A stretch of 62,378 bases of DNA. Origin: Pseudomonas sp. GM78 (GTDB lineage Bacteria > Pseudomonadota > Gammaproteobacteria > Pseudomonadales > Pseudomonadaceae). Shown here piece by piece: positions 36,204 through 45,805 of this stretch. The notes beneath the pieces are model-generated. The model saw nothing but the letters and a program-made list of their open reading frames with translations. It was not told where the DNA came from and did not search any database. How positions within the stretch are numbered: position 1 is the first letter of the stretch; each line of letters begins with the position of its first letter. Location of the stretch: assembly GCF_000282475.1 (NCBI RefSeq), contig NZ_AKJF01000062.1, forward strand, positions 1 to 62,378. Reading direction: 5' to 3'. The translations under genes and the position numbers were made by a program.

Positions 36204-36280
36204 ATCCCCACCCCCGCTCGCATTGGTTTTGACGGGCTCGTACACTCGGTCGATCTGCCCATTTAGAGGTTGACCGCCTA

Positions 36281-38437
36281 GTGTTCGCTCGCCTGTTCGC
36301 CCTGCCGTGCCTTTTCCTAATCAGCCTGATGACACTGATGGCGCCAGCGCCTGCCCAGGCCGCCGGGCTGCCGAGCCTGCTTGGCAGCCCGGCAAAAACC
36401 CAACCTGAGGCGCAGGAACCCCTTGGGCAATCCCTGGACGAAGTCATCAAGTCGCTGGAGAACGATCAGCAGCGCAGCAAACTGCTGGCGGATCTGAAGA
36501 AGCTGCGCGATGCCACCAAAAAAGCCCAACCGGCCGCCGAAGAAGGCGTGCTGGGCCTGATTGGCGGAACCCTGGCCAGTTTCGAAAAACAATTCTCCGG
36601 CGCCGACAGCCCGATCACTCGCTGGTCCAGCGAGTTCGACCTGGCCAAGGATGAATTGATGGCGCTGGCACTGCCGGCCAGCGAGTGGCTGCCGATCATC
36701 TTCGCCTTTGCCATGATCCTGATGGTCTGGAGCCTGCTGGCGGCGGCGCTGATCTGGGTCAGCCATCGAGTCCGAATGCGTTTCGGCCTGACCGAAGAAC
36801 TGCCGCAACACCCCAGGGCCCTGGACATGCTGCGTTTCGCCCTGCGCAAGCTGGGGCCGTGGCTGATTGCCCTGGTCATCACCGTCTACATGAGTTACGC
36901 CCTGCCATCGTCACTCGGCAAAAGCCTGGCCATGGTGCTGGCTTACGCTCTGGTGGTCGGCACCTGTTTCTCCGCGATCTGCGTGATTGCCTTTTCCCTG
37001 CTCGACGGCCCGCACCGTCACCGGGCCCTGTACATCCTGCGGCACCAGGCCTTCCGCCCGCTGTGGCTGATCGGCAGTTTCGCCGCTTTCGGTGAAGCCC
37101 TGAACGACCCGCGCCTGACGGAAAGCCTTGGCGTGCACCTGGCCCACACCGCGGCGACGGTAGCCAATGTACTGGCGGCATTGTCCACGGGATTGTTCAT
37201 CCTGCGTTTCCGCCGCCCGATTGCCCACTTGATCCGCAACCAGCCGCTGTCCCGGCGCCTGACCCGCCGCGCCCTCAGCGACACCATCGAAATTCTCGGC
37301 ACCTTCTGGTTTGTACCGGCGCTGGTGCTGGTGGGGATTTCCCTGTTCGCTACCTTCGTCTCGGCCGGCGACACCAGTACCGCGCTGCGCCAGTCGCTGA
37401 TCTGCACCGTGTTGCTGGTGTTGTGCATGGTCATCAATGGCCTGGTGCGCCGCCACGCGCTCAAACCGCAGCGCGGCGCGAAGCGTCACGCCCTGTATTC
37501 GGAACGCCTGAAAAACTTCTTCTACACCCTGGCCCATCTGTTGGTATGGCTGGCATTCATCGAGCTGGGACTGCGGGTCTGGGGCATGTCGCTGATCAGC
37601 TTCACTGAAGGCGAAGGCCATGAGGTCAGCGTCAAACTGTTCAGCCTTATCGGCACGCTGATCTTTGCCTGGCTGATCTGGATCCTCAGCGACACCGCCG
37701 TGCATCACGCCCTCACTCGCTCGCGCAAAGGCCTGGCCAACGCCCGCGCACAGACCATGATGCCGCTGATCCGCAACGTGCTGTTCGTGGCGATTTTCAT
37801 CATCGCGCTGATTGTCGCCCTGGCGAACATGGGCATGAACGTTACGCCACTGCTGGCCGGTGCCGGCGTGATCGGCCTGGCCATCGGTTTCGGCGCACAA
37901 TCGCTGGTGGCAGACCTGATTACCGGCCTGTTCATCATCATCGAAGACTCCCTGGCCATCGACGACTACGTGGACGTCGGCGGCCACCTGGGCACCGTCG
38001 AGGGCCTGACCATTCGCACCGTACGCCTGCGGGACATCGATGGCATCGTCCACACCATTCCGTTCAGCGAAATCAAGAGCATCAAGAATTACTCCCGGGA
38101 ATTCGGCTACGCGATCTTCCGGGTCGCGGTGCCTGCCAGCATGGACATCGACAATGCGATCAAGCTGATGCGCGACGTCGGCCAGAAAATGCGCACCGAT
38201 CCGCTGCAACGGCGCAATATCTGGTCGCCCCTGGAGTTCCAGGGCGTGGAGAGTTTCGAGTCCGGCAATGCGATTCTGCGGGCCCGGTTCAAGACCGCGC
38301 CGATCAAGCAATGGGAAGTTTCACGGGCGTTCAACCTGTCGCTCAAACGGCATCTGGATGAAGCCGGGCTGGACCTGGCGACACCGCGCATGAGCATTCA
38401 GGTGGTGACGGCGGGTGGTGGGCCAGCTGCGGAATAA
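36281..38437 (+). CDS. Large MscS-family mechanosensitive channel (YbiO-like)
   Basis: A 718-residue inner-membrane protein. A signal peptide (ends near AQA-AG, residue 28), then a periplasmic helical region (residues about 45-120), around eight additional hydrophobic helices, and the MscS core in the last 270 residues: pore helix AGAGVIGLAIGFGAQSLVADLITGLF, then DYVDVGG and GTVEGLTIRTVRLRD of the beta domain. The length and layout fit the YbiO/MscM branch, which opens under hypo-osmotic stress. The start is GTG at 36281 with AGAGGT upstream. A bidirectional terminator follows. Confidence 0.88.
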   Translation: MFARLFALPCLFLISLMTLMAPAPAQAAGLPSLLGSPAKTQPEAQEPLGQSLDEVIKSLENDQQRSKLLADLKKLRDATKKAQPAAEEGVLGLIGGTLASFEKQFSGADSPITRWSSEFDLAKDELMALALPASEWLPIIFAFAMILMVWSLLAAALIWVSHRVRMRFGLTEELPQHPRALDMLRFALRKLGPWLIALVITVYMSYALPSSLGKSLAMVLAYALVVGTCFSAICVIAFSLLDGPHRHRALYILRHQAFRPLWLIGSFAAFGEALNDPRLTESLGVHLAHTAATVANVLAALSTGLFILRFRRPIAHLIRNQPLSRRLTRRALSDTIEILGTFWFVPALVLVGISLFATFVSAGDTSTALRQSLICTVLLVLCMVINGLVRRHALKPQRGAKRHALYSERLKNFFYTLAHLLVWLAFIELGLRVWGMSLISFTEGEGHEVSVKLFSLIGTLIFAWLIWILSDTAVHHALTRSRKGLANARAQTMMPLIRNVLFVAIFIIALIVALANMGMNVTPLLAGAGVIGLAIGFGAQSLVADLITGLFIIIEDSLAIDDYVDVGGHLGTVEGLTIRTVRLRDIDGIVHTIPFSEIKSIKNYSREFGYAIFRVAVPASMDIDNAIKLMRDVGQKMRTDPLQRRNIWSPLEFQGVESFESGNAILRARFKTAPIKQWEVSRAFNLSLKRHLDEAGLDLATPRMSIQVVTAGGGPAAE

Positions 38438-38454
38438 TCCCAAAACCCATGCAT

Positions 38455-38486
38455 AAAAAATCCCCGAACCAGTCGGGGATTTTTTA
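38455..38486. terminator. Bidirectional intrinsic terminator
   Basis: TCCCCGA-ACCAG-TCGGGGA with A- and T-runs on either side, between the convergent MscS and helicase genes. Confidence 0.92.
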
Positions 38487-38513
38487 TGTTCGATCAATCA
38501 GCCCGGGAGCGGA

Positions 38514-40187
38514 TCAATCTTCGCGGTAGCGACGCAGCTTCAACTGCTTACCGGCAACGCGAGTGTCCTTCAGCTTGCTCAGCAACTTCTCAAGACCGTC
38601 TTCCGGCAGTTCGACGAGGCTGAAGCTGTCACGCACCTGGATGCGACCGATGGCTTCACGCGCCAGACCACCTTCGTTGAGGATGGCGCCCAGCAGGTTC
38701 TTGGCAGCGATGCCATCACGCGCACCCAGCGCGGTACGGCAACGAGCACGACCTTCGCCCAGTGGCATCGGAGCACGACGCTCGCGGTCACCACGCTCAG
38801 GACGATCACCGGAACGCTCTGGACGATCGCCACGCGGTGCGTTGTTCGGCACCAGTGGACGCTCTTTCTCGATAGCGGCCAGGTTCAGCGCTTGACCGTT
38901 GGTTGCCTTGCGCAGCAGGGCTGCGGCCAGGGCACGTGGGCTGCAACCGATGTCGGCGGTCAGGCGATCAAGCAGATCACCGTGGGTCGATTCGGCTTCG
39001 GCCACCAGCGGCGACAGGCTGTTGGTCAGCTTCTTGATGCGCGCATCCAGAACGGCTTGAGCGTCTGGCAGGCGAACTTCAGCAACCTTCTGACCGGTTA
39101 CACGCTCGATCACTTGCAGCATGCGGCGCTCACGTGGAGTCACCAGCAGCAGCGCACGACCTTCGCGACCGGCACGGCCGGTACGGCCGATACGGTGAAC
39201 GTAGGACTCTGGATCGTACGGCATGTCAACGTTGAACACGTGAGTGATGCGCGGAACGTCCAGGCCACGAGCAGCAACGTCGGTCGCCACAACGATGTCC
39301 AGACGGCCATCCTTGAGGGAGTCGATCACGCGCTCACGCTGGTTCTGGGCAATGTCACCGTTCAGCGCAGCGGCTTTGTAGCCTTTGGCTTCCAGGGCGC
39401 TGGCCAGGTCCAGGGTCGCTTGCTTGGTGCGCACGAACATGATCAGGGCGTCGAAGTCTTCCACTTCCAGCAAGCTGAGAACGGCAGAAGTCTTCTGGTC
39501 AGCGTGAACCAGCAGGTGAGCCTGCTCGATCGCGGTAACGGTCTGGGTCTTGCTCTGGATCTTCACGTGCTTCGGATCGCGCAGGTGGCGCTCAGCGATG
39601 GCACGGATCGATTGCGGCAGGGTAGCCGAGAACAATACGGTCTGACGGGTTTCCGGCATGGCCTTGAAGATGACTTCCAGGTCGTCCATGAAGCCCAGCT
39701 TGAGCATTTCGTCTGCTTCGTCGAGAACCAGGTGGTTCACGGTCGCCAGAACTTTTTCGTCGCGACGCAGGTGGTCGCACAGACGGCCCGGAGTGGCGAC
39801 AACGATCTGTGCGCCATTACGGATTGCTTTCAATTGTGGGCCCATCGGCGCGCCGCCGTAGACAGCCACAACAGTGACGCCCGGCATTTGCTTGGCGTAG
39901 GTTTCGAAAGCGGTTGCAACTTGTAGCGCCAACTCACGAGTTGGGGCCAGGATCAGAGCTTGCGGCTCGCGCTTGGACGGATCAATGCGGTGCAGGATAG
40001 GCAGGGCAAAGGCAGCGGTTTTACCGGTACCGGTTTGCGCCTGGCCAATCATATCGTGACCGGCGAGAATGATCGGGATCGACTGCTGCTGAATGGCCGA
40101 AGGCTCTTCATAGCCGGTAGCGACTACTGCAGCGACAATATTAGGATGAAGTTCAAGAGCGGCGAAGCCGCCGATTTCCTGGGTCAT
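38514..40187 (-). CDS. deaD: DEAD-box RNA helicase, DeaD/CsdA type
   Basis: A 557-residue ATP-dependent RNA helicase: Walker A AQTGTGKT (50-57), PTRELALQ, TPGR, DEAD (155-158), FSATLP, and HRIGRTGRAG in the second RecA lobe. The C-terminal part has an Arg/Asp/Glu-rich linker (DRPERSGDRPERGDRERR) and a DbpA-type RNA-binding domain ending in QLKLRRYRED. The family unwinds rRNA structures in ribosome assembly, mostly in the cold. ATG at 40187 follows AGAGGCAGACCC. The leader appears long (see 40188-40411), a feature common to cold-induced genes. Confidence 0.92.
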   Translation of the reverse strand: MTQEIGGFAALELHPNIVAAVVATGYEEPSAIQQQSIPIILAGHDMIGQAQTGTGKTAAFALPILHRIDPSKREPQALILAPTRELALQVATAFETYAKQMPGVTVVAVYGGAPMGPQLKAIRNGAQIVVATPGRLCDHLRRDEKVLATVNHLVLDEADEMLKLGFMDDLEVIFKAMPETRQTVLFSATLPQSIRAIAERHLRDPKHVKIQSKTQTVTAIEQAHLLVHADQKTSAVLSLLEVEDFDALIMFVRTKQATLDLASALEAKGYKAAALNGDIAQNQRERVIDSLKDGRLDIVVATDVAARGLDVPRITHVFNVDMPYDPESYVHRIGRTGRAGREGRALLLVTPRERRMLQVIERVTGQKVAEVRLPDAQAVLDARIKKLTNSLSPLVAEAESTHGDLLDRLTADIGCSPRALAAALLRKATNGQALNLAAIEKERPLVPNNAPRGDRPERSGDRPERGDRERRAPMPLGEGRARCRTALGARDGIAAKNLLGAILNEGGLAREAIGRIQVRDSFSLVELPEDGLEKLLSKLKDTRVAGKQLKLRRYRED

Positions 40188-40411
40188 GGGTCTGCCTCTA
40201 AGTGCATCCGCAAAGACCCATGCTCCAAAGCTGCGCATGCCGTGTTGAGACTCAAGAGTCGCCCTGGCAGCTTTGTCGGCGGGGATTTGCGAAAACGAAT
40301 GAATGAAAGAATCGTTTAGGAAGAGTTCGCTGGGCGAACGTGCAACCGAATCTGACTTCGGGGAATTGCGCCACCTAAACGCGGCCCGGCTAAAGGCCGG
40401 CGCGCACTATA
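40188..40411 (-). promoter_or_regulatory. Long leader and promoter of the helicase gene
   Basis: On the minus strand a -10 box TATAGT (40411-40406) lies about 220 bases before the start codon, with no strong -35. The leader between contains several short G+C-rich inverted segments and no gene. The 421-base gap up to the crotonase gene (40609) otherwise shows nothing I can name. Confidence 0.4.
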
Positions 40412-40608
40412 CCGGAATTTGCCGAAAAAGGGAGCCTTTTTTTATCGCAAAACTCCCGCCCACGGCGTTCTGTCACAGGCTTTGCGGATAATCGCGCCAG
40501 CGTCTACTTTTCAAAGGCCCTGCCCTGCGGGCGATGTCGCTAAAACGGTTCACCCATCCGCCACAGACCTTGGGTCTGCGCGCCCTCAGCCGCTCGAGGA
40601 AATGCAGC

Positions 40609-41400
40609 ATGAAAGAGCTCGATACCAGCCGCGTGAGTCGTGAAAAGCGTGGTCATGTCCTGTTGATCGGACTGGACCGGGTCGCCAAGCGCAACGCCTT
40701 TGATCTCGACCTGCTCAACGAATTGAGCCTGGCCTACGGTGAATTCGAAGCCGACAGCGAAGCACGTGTGGCCGTGGTCTTCGGGCATGGCGAGCATTTT
40801 ACCGCTGGCCTGGACCTGGTCAGCGCCAGCGCGGCACTGACCGAAGGCTGGCAAGCCCCGCCCGGCGGCTGCGACCCGTGGGGTGTCTTCGCCGGGCCCA
40901 GGGTCAGCAAGCCGGTGATCGTCGCCGCCCAGGGCTACTGCCTGACCATCGGTATCGAGTTGATGCTGGCCGCCGACATCAACCTGTGCGCCAGCAACAC
41001 CCGATTCGCACAAATGGAGGTGCAGCGCGGCATCTTCCCATTCGGCGGCGCGACCTTGCGCCTACATCAGGTGGCTGGCTGGGGCAATGCCATGCGCTGG
41101 ATGCTGACCGGCGACGAATTCGATGCCCATGACGCCTTGCACCTGGGCCTGGTGCAGGAAGTCATGGCCAGCGAGGATTTACTGCCGCGGGCGATTGAAC
41201 TGGCCGAGCGCATCGCCCGGCAGGCGCCGCTGGGGGTTCAGGCAACTCTGATGTCTGCCCGGCAGGCCCGCTACGAGGGCGAAACCGCCGCTGCACAAGG
41301 GTTGCCGGCGCTGGTGAAGAAGTTGCTGGTCAGCGAGGATGCTCGGGAAGGTGTGCAGTCGCTGGTCGAGCGGCGGCCCGGGGTTTTCAAAGGGTGCTGA
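40609..41400 (+). CDS. Enoyl-CoA hydratase/isomerase family protein (crotonase)
   Basis: A 263-residue crotonase-fold protein: AKRNAFDLDLLNEL, oxyanion-hole segments GHGEHFTAGLDL and GYCLTIGIELMLAADINLCA, and FPFGGATLRLHQVAGWGNAMR. The first catalytic Glu of true hydratases corresponds here to Gly-Ile-Glu at about residue 120, and the second position is Phe-Pro-Phe-Gly, so the reaction could be hydration, isomerisation or thioester hydrolysis. ATG at 40609 follows GAGGAAATGCAGC. Same order of helicase, crotonase, SAM-fold protein and class II DAHP synthase as I recall for PA2840-PA2843. Confidence 0.87.
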   Translation: MKELDTSRVSREKRGHVLLIGLDRVAKRNAFDLDLLNELSLAYGEFEADSEARVAVVFGHGEHFTAGLDLVSASAALTEGWQAPPGGCDPWGVFAGPRVSKPVIVAAQGYCLTIGIELMLAADINLCASNTRFAQMEVQRGIFPFGGATLRLHQVAGWGNAMRWMLTGDEFDAHDALHLGLVQEVMASEDLLPRAIELAERIARQAPLGVQATLMSARQARYEGETAAAQGLPALVKKLLVSEDAREGVQSLVERRPGVFKGC

Positions 41401-41424
41401 GAGAAGCGGTGGCTGTTGGAAAGT

Positions 41425-41490
41425 CATCGCGAGCAGGCTCGCTCCCACAGGGGACCGCGGTCCCCTGTGGGAGCGAGCCTGCTCGCGATG
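41425..41490. repeat. REPIN forming a 66-bp perfect palindrome
   Basis: From CATCGCGAGCAGG through the centre GGGACCGCGGTCCC to CCTGCTCGCGATG the sequence equals its own reverse complement over 33 + 33 bases. It lies between convergent genes and could also end both transcripts. Confidence 0.95.
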
Positions 41491-41514
41491 GGGCCCGCCC
41501 AGACAACTAATGGA

Positions 41515-42270
41515 TCAGGTGGCCGGGCGAATCGCCTTGATCAACGACTGCAACGAATACCCCAACCGCGGCGCCAGCGCTTCAGCCCGAGCGGTCAGGC
41601 TCTCCATGTCCAACACCTGATCCAGTTCCGATGGCACGATCAGGATCACGTTGCCCTCCTTCACCGGCAGCTCCCAGTAATGCCGATGATAAAGCCCGCG
41701 CAGCAACGCGGCGCCCAGTGGCTTGCCATCGTCGGTGGCCCATTGGTTGATCACCAGCCAGCCGCCCGGATTCAGGCGTTTCTGGCAGTTCTCCAGGAAG
41801 GTCCAGGCCAGATGCCCGACGCCCGGGCCGACATCGGTGTAGAGATCGACAAAAATCAGGTCGGCAGGCTCGGCGGTGTCGAGCAGTTCCAGTGCATCGC
41901 CCACGCGAATATACAGCCGCGGATCGTCGTCCAGCCCCAGGTACTCGATGGCCAGGCGCGGCACATCCGGGCGCAGCTCGATGGCTTCGACATCTTCCAG
42001 GGGCAGGAACTTGAGGCAGGCCTGGGTCAGCGTGCCGGCGCCAAGCCCCAGGAACAGTGCGCTTTCCGGCTGTTCATGGCACAGCGCGCCAATCAGCATC
42101 GCCCGGGTATAGTCGTACTCGAGCCAGCTCGGATCGGCGGTGAACACGCAACTTTGCTCGATGGCATCACCGAACTCGAGAAAGCGGTAATCGGCCACTT
42201 CCAGCACGCGAATCACGCCAAATTCGTCCTGCACCTCGGCGAGCAGATGCTCGACGCGCTCCTCAGTCAT
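41515..42270 (-). CDS. Spermidine-synthase-like protein (SAM-fold)
   Basis: A 251-residue protein with a Rossmann methyltransferase-like core of the spermidine synthase superfamily: DPSWLEYDYTRAMLIG, the nucleotide loop FLGLGAGTLTQACL (about residues 73-86), VEAIELRPDV, and the DLIFVDLYTD strand in place of the usual DLIxxDxxDP. The N-terminal tetramer domain of SpeE is reduced. The changed active-site strand means polyamine synthesis is uncertain. ATG at 42270 follows GGAGACGAA. Divergent from the class II DAHP synthase. Confidence 0.82.
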   Translation of the reverse strand: MTEERVEHLLAEVQDEFGVIRVLEVADYRFLEFGDAIEQSCVFTADPSWLEYDYTRAMLIGALCHEQPESALFLGLGAGTLTQACLKFLPLEDVEAIELRPDVPRLAIEYLGLDDDPRLYIRVGDALELLDTAEPADLIFVDLYTDVGPGVGHLAWTFLENCQKRLNPGGWLVINQWATDDGKPLGAALLRGLYHRHYWELPVKEGNVILIVPSELDQVLDMESLTARAEALAPRLGYSLQSLIKAIRPAT

Positions 42271-42426
42271 TTCGTCTCCTGATCGTCACCGGGCCCTCCT
42301 GGGCAAACAGCAACGCGATAAACCGCAGCGGAAGCGGCAAAAGCGCGATTGTCCGCGAAGCGACGGGAACAGGTCACGCACTAATTGCTGATAACATGGA
42401 CGTCCGAGCGTAAAACACTAGAGATC

Positions 42427-43776
42427 ATGATGAGCCAACCCTGGAGCCCTGACAGCTGGCGCGCCCTGCCGATCCAGCAACAACCCCAATACCCCGACGC
42501 AGCGCATCTGCAGCACGTCGAGCAGACCCTGGCCAGCTACCCGCCGCTGGTGTTTGCCGGGGAAGCCCGGGAATTGCGCCGTCAGTTCGCCGAAGTGACC
42601 CAGGGACGAGCGTTTTTGCTGCAGGGCGGCGACTGCGCCGAAAGTTTCGCCGAGTTTTCCGCCGCGAAAATCCGCGACACCTTCAAGGTGCTGCTGCAAA
42701 TGGCCATTGTCATGACTTTCGCGGCCGGCTGCCCGGTGGTCAAGGTCGGGCGCATGGCCGGCCAGTTCGCCAAACCTCGCTCGGCCAACGACGAGACCAT
42801 CGACGGCGTGACACTGCCGGCCTACCGTGGCGATATCGTCAACGGCATCGGCTTCGATGAAAAAAGCCGCGTGCCGGACCCGGAACGCCTGCTGCAGTCG
42901 TACCACCAGTCCACCGCCACCCTCAACCTGCTGCGCGCCTTCGCCCAGGGCGGGTTTGCCGACCTGCACCAGGTACACAAGTGGAACCTGGACTTCATCG
43001 CCAACTCGGCCCTGGCGGAAAAATACAGCCACCTGGCCGACCGCATCGATGAAACCCTGGCCTTCATGCGCGCCTGCGGCATGGACAGCTCGCCGCAACT
43101 GCGCGAAACCAGCTTTTTCACTGCCCACGAAGCGCTGCTGCTCAATTACGAGGAAGCCTTCGTCCGTCGCGACAGCCTGACCAACGACTATTACGACTGT
43201 TCGGCCCACATGCTCTGGATCGGCGACCGTACTCGTCAGCTCGATGGCGCGCATGTCGAATTCCTGCGCGGGGTGAACAATCCGATCGGGGTCAAGGTCG
43301 GTCCGAGCATGAACCCGCAAGACCTGATCCGTTTGATCGACGTGCTCAACCCCGAGAACGATCCGGGGCGCCTGAACTTGATCGCGCGCATGGGCGCGAA
43401 CAAGGTCGGCGATCATTTGCCACAACTGATCCGCGCCGTGCAGCGTGAAGGCAAGCAAGTGCTCTGGAGTTCCGATCCGATGCACGGCAATACCATCAAG
43501 GCCAGTAGCGGCTACAAGACCCGCGACTTTGCGCAGATCCTTGGCGAAGTGAAGCAGTTCTTCCAGGTCCACGAAGCCGAAGGCAGTTACGCGGGCGGCA
43601 TCCACATCGAGATGACCGGGCAGAACGTCACCGAGTGCATCGGCGGTGCGCGTCCGATTACCGAGGACGGCTTGTCGGATCGCTACCACACCCATTGCGA
43701 CCCGCGAATGAATGCCGATCAGTCGCTGGAACTGGCCTTCCTGATTGCTGAAACCCTCAAGCAAGTCCGGCGGTAG
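42427..43776 (+). CDS. DAHP synthase, class II
   Basis: A 449-residue class II 3-deoxy-7-phosphoheptulonate synthase: [28 protein letters not shown] with the metal-binding Cys, [14 protein letters not shown], and the C-terminal [15 protein letters not shown]. It condenses phosphoenolpyruvate and erythrose 4-phosphate. In P. aeruginosa, class II enzymes are of two sorts: a long housekeeping-like one and shorter ones tied to phenazines; this one resembles the former (PA2843, recalled). The double ATG at 42427/42430 gives the normal start. A class I enzyme lies at 58.3 kb. Confidence 0.93.
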   Translation: MMSQPWSPDSWRALPIQQQPQYPDAAHLQHVEQTLASYPPLVFAGEARELRRQFAEVTQGRAFLLQGGDCAESFAEFSAAKIRDTFKVLLQMAIVMTFAAGCPVVKVGRMAGQFAKPRSANDETIDGVTLPAYRGDIVNGIGFDEKSRVPDPERLLQSYHQSTATLNLLRAFAQGGFADLHQVHKWNLDFIANSALAEKYSHLADRIDETLAFMRACGMDSSPQLRETSFFTAHEALLLNYEEAFVRRDSLTNDYYDCSAHMLWIGDRTRQLDGAHVEFLRGVNNPIGVKVGPSMNPQDLIRLIDVLNPENDPGRLNLIARMGANKVGDHLPQLIRAVQREGKQVLWSSDPMHGNTIKASSGYKTRDFAQILGEVKQFFQVHEAEGSYAGGIHIEMTGQNVTECIGGARPITEDGLSDRYHTHCDPRMNADQSLELAFLIAETLKQVRR

Positions 43777-43798
43777 TTTTTGATCGCCTGATGTACCG

Positions 43799-43876
43799 CT
43801 ATCGCCAGCAGGCTGGCTCCCACATGGGATTTGTGCAGGACACAGATCCAGTGTGGGAGCCAGCCTGCTGGCGATT
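43799..43876. repeat. REPIN, CCAGCAGGCTGG type
   Basis: ATCGCCAGCAGGCTGGCTCC and inverse GGAGCCAGCCTGCTGGCGAT around about 38 bases, between the DAHP synthase and YcaQ genes. Confidence 0.9.
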
Positions 43877-43884
43877 AGGCCAGA

Positions 43885-45126
43885 TCAGTCACCCTCTATC
43901 TGTGCCAATGCCACCCGCAATCTTGCCGCACTCGCCCGCGGGCAATTCAACTGGACCCGCGCCAGCCCCAACCAATCCGCCATCTGCCGCAGATTGAACG
44001 CCAGGGCCAACATCCCCTCGTCATCCAATCCCACTTGCTCTTCATGCACCGCATGCACCGCCAACCGCCCGGCAGCCCGCTCCGCGCGCAGATCGACCCG
44101 TGCGGCAATGCGCTCATTGTGCAAAAACGGCAGGACGTAATAGCCGTAGATCCGCTTACCCGGCGGCGTGTAGATCTCCAGCCGATAGCGAAAATCAAAC
44201 AGCCGCTCGGTACGGCTGCGCTCCCATATCAGCGAGTCGAAAGGTGAAAGCAACGCGCTGGCCTCGACCTTGCGCCGCACCTTCGGCTCAGGCAGGCAAT
44301 AGGCAGGTTGCCGCCAACCCTCGACTTCGCAGCAGAGCAACTCACCGGCCTCGACCAACTCCGCCAGACGCGGACGACTGTCCGCGAGGTTCAAACGGAA
44401 ATAGTCACGCAGGTCTTTCTCGGTGCCCACGCCCAAGGCCGACGCGGCATGCCGTATCAGCCCGCGCTGGGCCTCAGCCTCAGTGAGCCGCGGTTGCGCC
44501 AGAATCGCCGAAGGGATGACCCGCTCCGGCAGGTCATAAAGCCGCTCGAACCCACGCCGGCCGGCCACTGTCACTTCACCGGCGGCGAACAGCCATTCCA
44601 GCGCATGCTTTTCCGCGCTCCAGTCCCACCAGGGCCCTGCCCGCTCCTGGCGAGTCGACAGGCTGCCGGCGCCCAACGCGCCCTGCTCTTGAACGCAGGC
44701 CAGCACCCGGCGAACCGTGTCCTGCTGTTCACGACCGAAACGCGCCAGTTGTTGATAAATGTCTTCACCACGACTTGCCCGCTGCATGCGCCAGCGCATC
44801 AACGGGTACATCGACAAGGGCAGCAAGGACGCTTCATGCCCCCAGTATTCGTAGAGGGTACGCTGGCGCCCCTGGCTCCAGGCGGCCTGGTCGAGCAAGT
44901 CGGCAGAATACTGGCCAAGCCGGGAAAACAGCGGCAGGTAGTGCGAGCGCACCAGTGCGTTGACCGAGTCGATCTGCAAAATGCCCAGGCGCTCGATCAA
45001 TCGGTTGATAGCGGCAGGCTTGACCGGCACTGACGGCTGGCGCCCGACAAAACCCTGGGCGGTCAGGGCCAGACGTCTGGCTTGCTTCAAGGAAAAACAC
45101 AGGGATGCAGGCATCTGAAGGCTCAT
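43885..45126 (-). CDS. YcaQ-family DNA glycosylase
   Basis: A 413-residue winged-helix protein of the YcaQ/AlkX (HTH_42) family. It shows an N-terminal LKQARRLALTAQGF and LGILQIDSVNALVRSHYLPLFSRLG, EYWGHEASLLP, and C-terminal LLSPFDSLIWERSRTERLFDFRYRLEIYTPPGKRIYGYYVLP, the most conserved block of the family. YcaQ proteins remove interstrand DNA crosslinks. The paired Gln residues (QxQ motif) of the active site I place at ILQIDSV only tentatively. ATG at 45126, with GGAG 10 bases upstream. Confidence 0.87.
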   Translation of the reverse strand: MSLQMPASLCFSLKQARRLALTAQGFVGRQPSVPVKPAAINRLIERLGILQIDSVNALVRSHYLPLFSRLGQYSADLLDQAAWSQGRQRTLYEYWGHEASLLPLSMYPLMRWRMQRASRGEDIYQQLARFGREQQDTVRRVLACVQEQGALGAGSLSTRQERAGPWWDWSAEKHALEWLFAAGEVTVAGRRGFERLYDLPERVIPSAILAQPRLTEAEAQRGLIRHAASALGVGTEKDLRDYFRLNLADSRPRLAELVEAGELLCCEVEGWRQPAYCLPEPKVRRKVEASALLSPFDSLIWERSRTERLFDFRYRLEIYTPPGKRIYGYYVLPFLHNERIAARVDLRAERAAGRLAVHAVHEEQVGLDDEGMLALAFNLRQMADWLGLARVQLNCPRASAARLRVALAQIEGD

Positions 45127-45181
45127 CGGCAAGGCTCTCCCCACCTTAGCGGCAGACGGGGAAAACGCCAATGCCAACGCC

Positions 45182-45421
45182 TCATCGCTTGAATGGATCA
45201 TCCCAGAACGGGCGCGATGACTCCCGCAGGACATCGGCTCGACTCAAGCCAATATCGCGCAAGCGCTCGTCGCTCAATCGAGAGAGTTCGGTTCGGTCCC
45301 TGCTCAGTTGGCGCCAGCGCTGCAATTGCGTAATCGCTGCCCGGACTGGCTGCCGGAGCCGGTGCAGTGCATCGCGCACACCATGCCCTGCGCCACTCCC
45401 TTCAATGCCTTGTCGTTCCAT
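45182..45421 (-). CDS. DUF1127 protein, copy 1
   Basis: A 79-residue basic protein with the DUF1127 module in its second half: WRQLSRDRTELSRLSDERLRDIGLSRADV, then a short acidic/aromatic end SRPFWDDPFKR. The ATG at 45421 follows GAGGAG; the frame opens earlier but without a site. DUF1127 (YjiS-like) proteins are small RNA-binding or regulatory proteins in some bacteria, with roles in phosphate and carbon control. Second of two tandem copies. Confidence 0.82.
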   Translation of the reverse strand: MERQGIEGSGAGHGVRDALHRLRQPVRAAITQLQRWRQLSRDRTELSRLSDERLRDIGLSRADVLRESSRPFWDDPFKR

Positions 45422-45583
45422 GACACCACTCCTCAATGTTGGGGAGCGGATCTTCAGCCCGTTCGCATACAGGCTCCAGCAAAGCTCTATGACCATCTGT
45501 TTCGGGCTCGCGCCTACCCCGTCAGCCCGGGCTTTGACCGGGATGACGGGGTAGTCACAGGACATTTCCATAGGTCATCGAAC

Positions 45584-45805
45584 CTACTTTCCATTGCCCA
45601 TCGGGTCTTGCCAGAAGTGCAGATCAGCTTCATGTGCGACGTCGGCACGACTCAAGCCAATATCCTTCAACGCCTCATCACTCATGCTCGCCAGCATTTC
45701 GCGCTCACGGTGCAGTTCGTACCAGCGACCGAACTTGTGCAACAGATCGGATATCAGGTGAACCGAATGTTTTTCAGTGCCGTGAATTTCATGTTGACCT
45801 TTCAT
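45584..45805 (-). CDS. DUF1127 protein, copy 2
   Basis: A 73-residue protein with LSDLLHKFG-like start (ISDLLHKFGRWYELHREREML) and the same module, SMSDEALKDIGLSRADV, ending FWQDPMGNGK. ATG at 45805 follows ACGGAGGGCAACAAG. It is the upstream member of the tandem pair, 162 bases before copy 1, and divergent from a LysR gene 95 bases away that may regulate both. Confidence 0.85.
   Translation of the reverse strand: MKGQHEIHGTEKHSVHLISDLLHKFGRWYELHREREMLASMSDEALKDIGLSRADVAHEADLHFWQDPMGNGK

Noticed and set aside
41416-42282. 288-codon plus-strand frame over the spermidine-synthase-like gene
   Set aside because: It begins inside a REPIN and is antisense to a recognisable SAM-fold protein.
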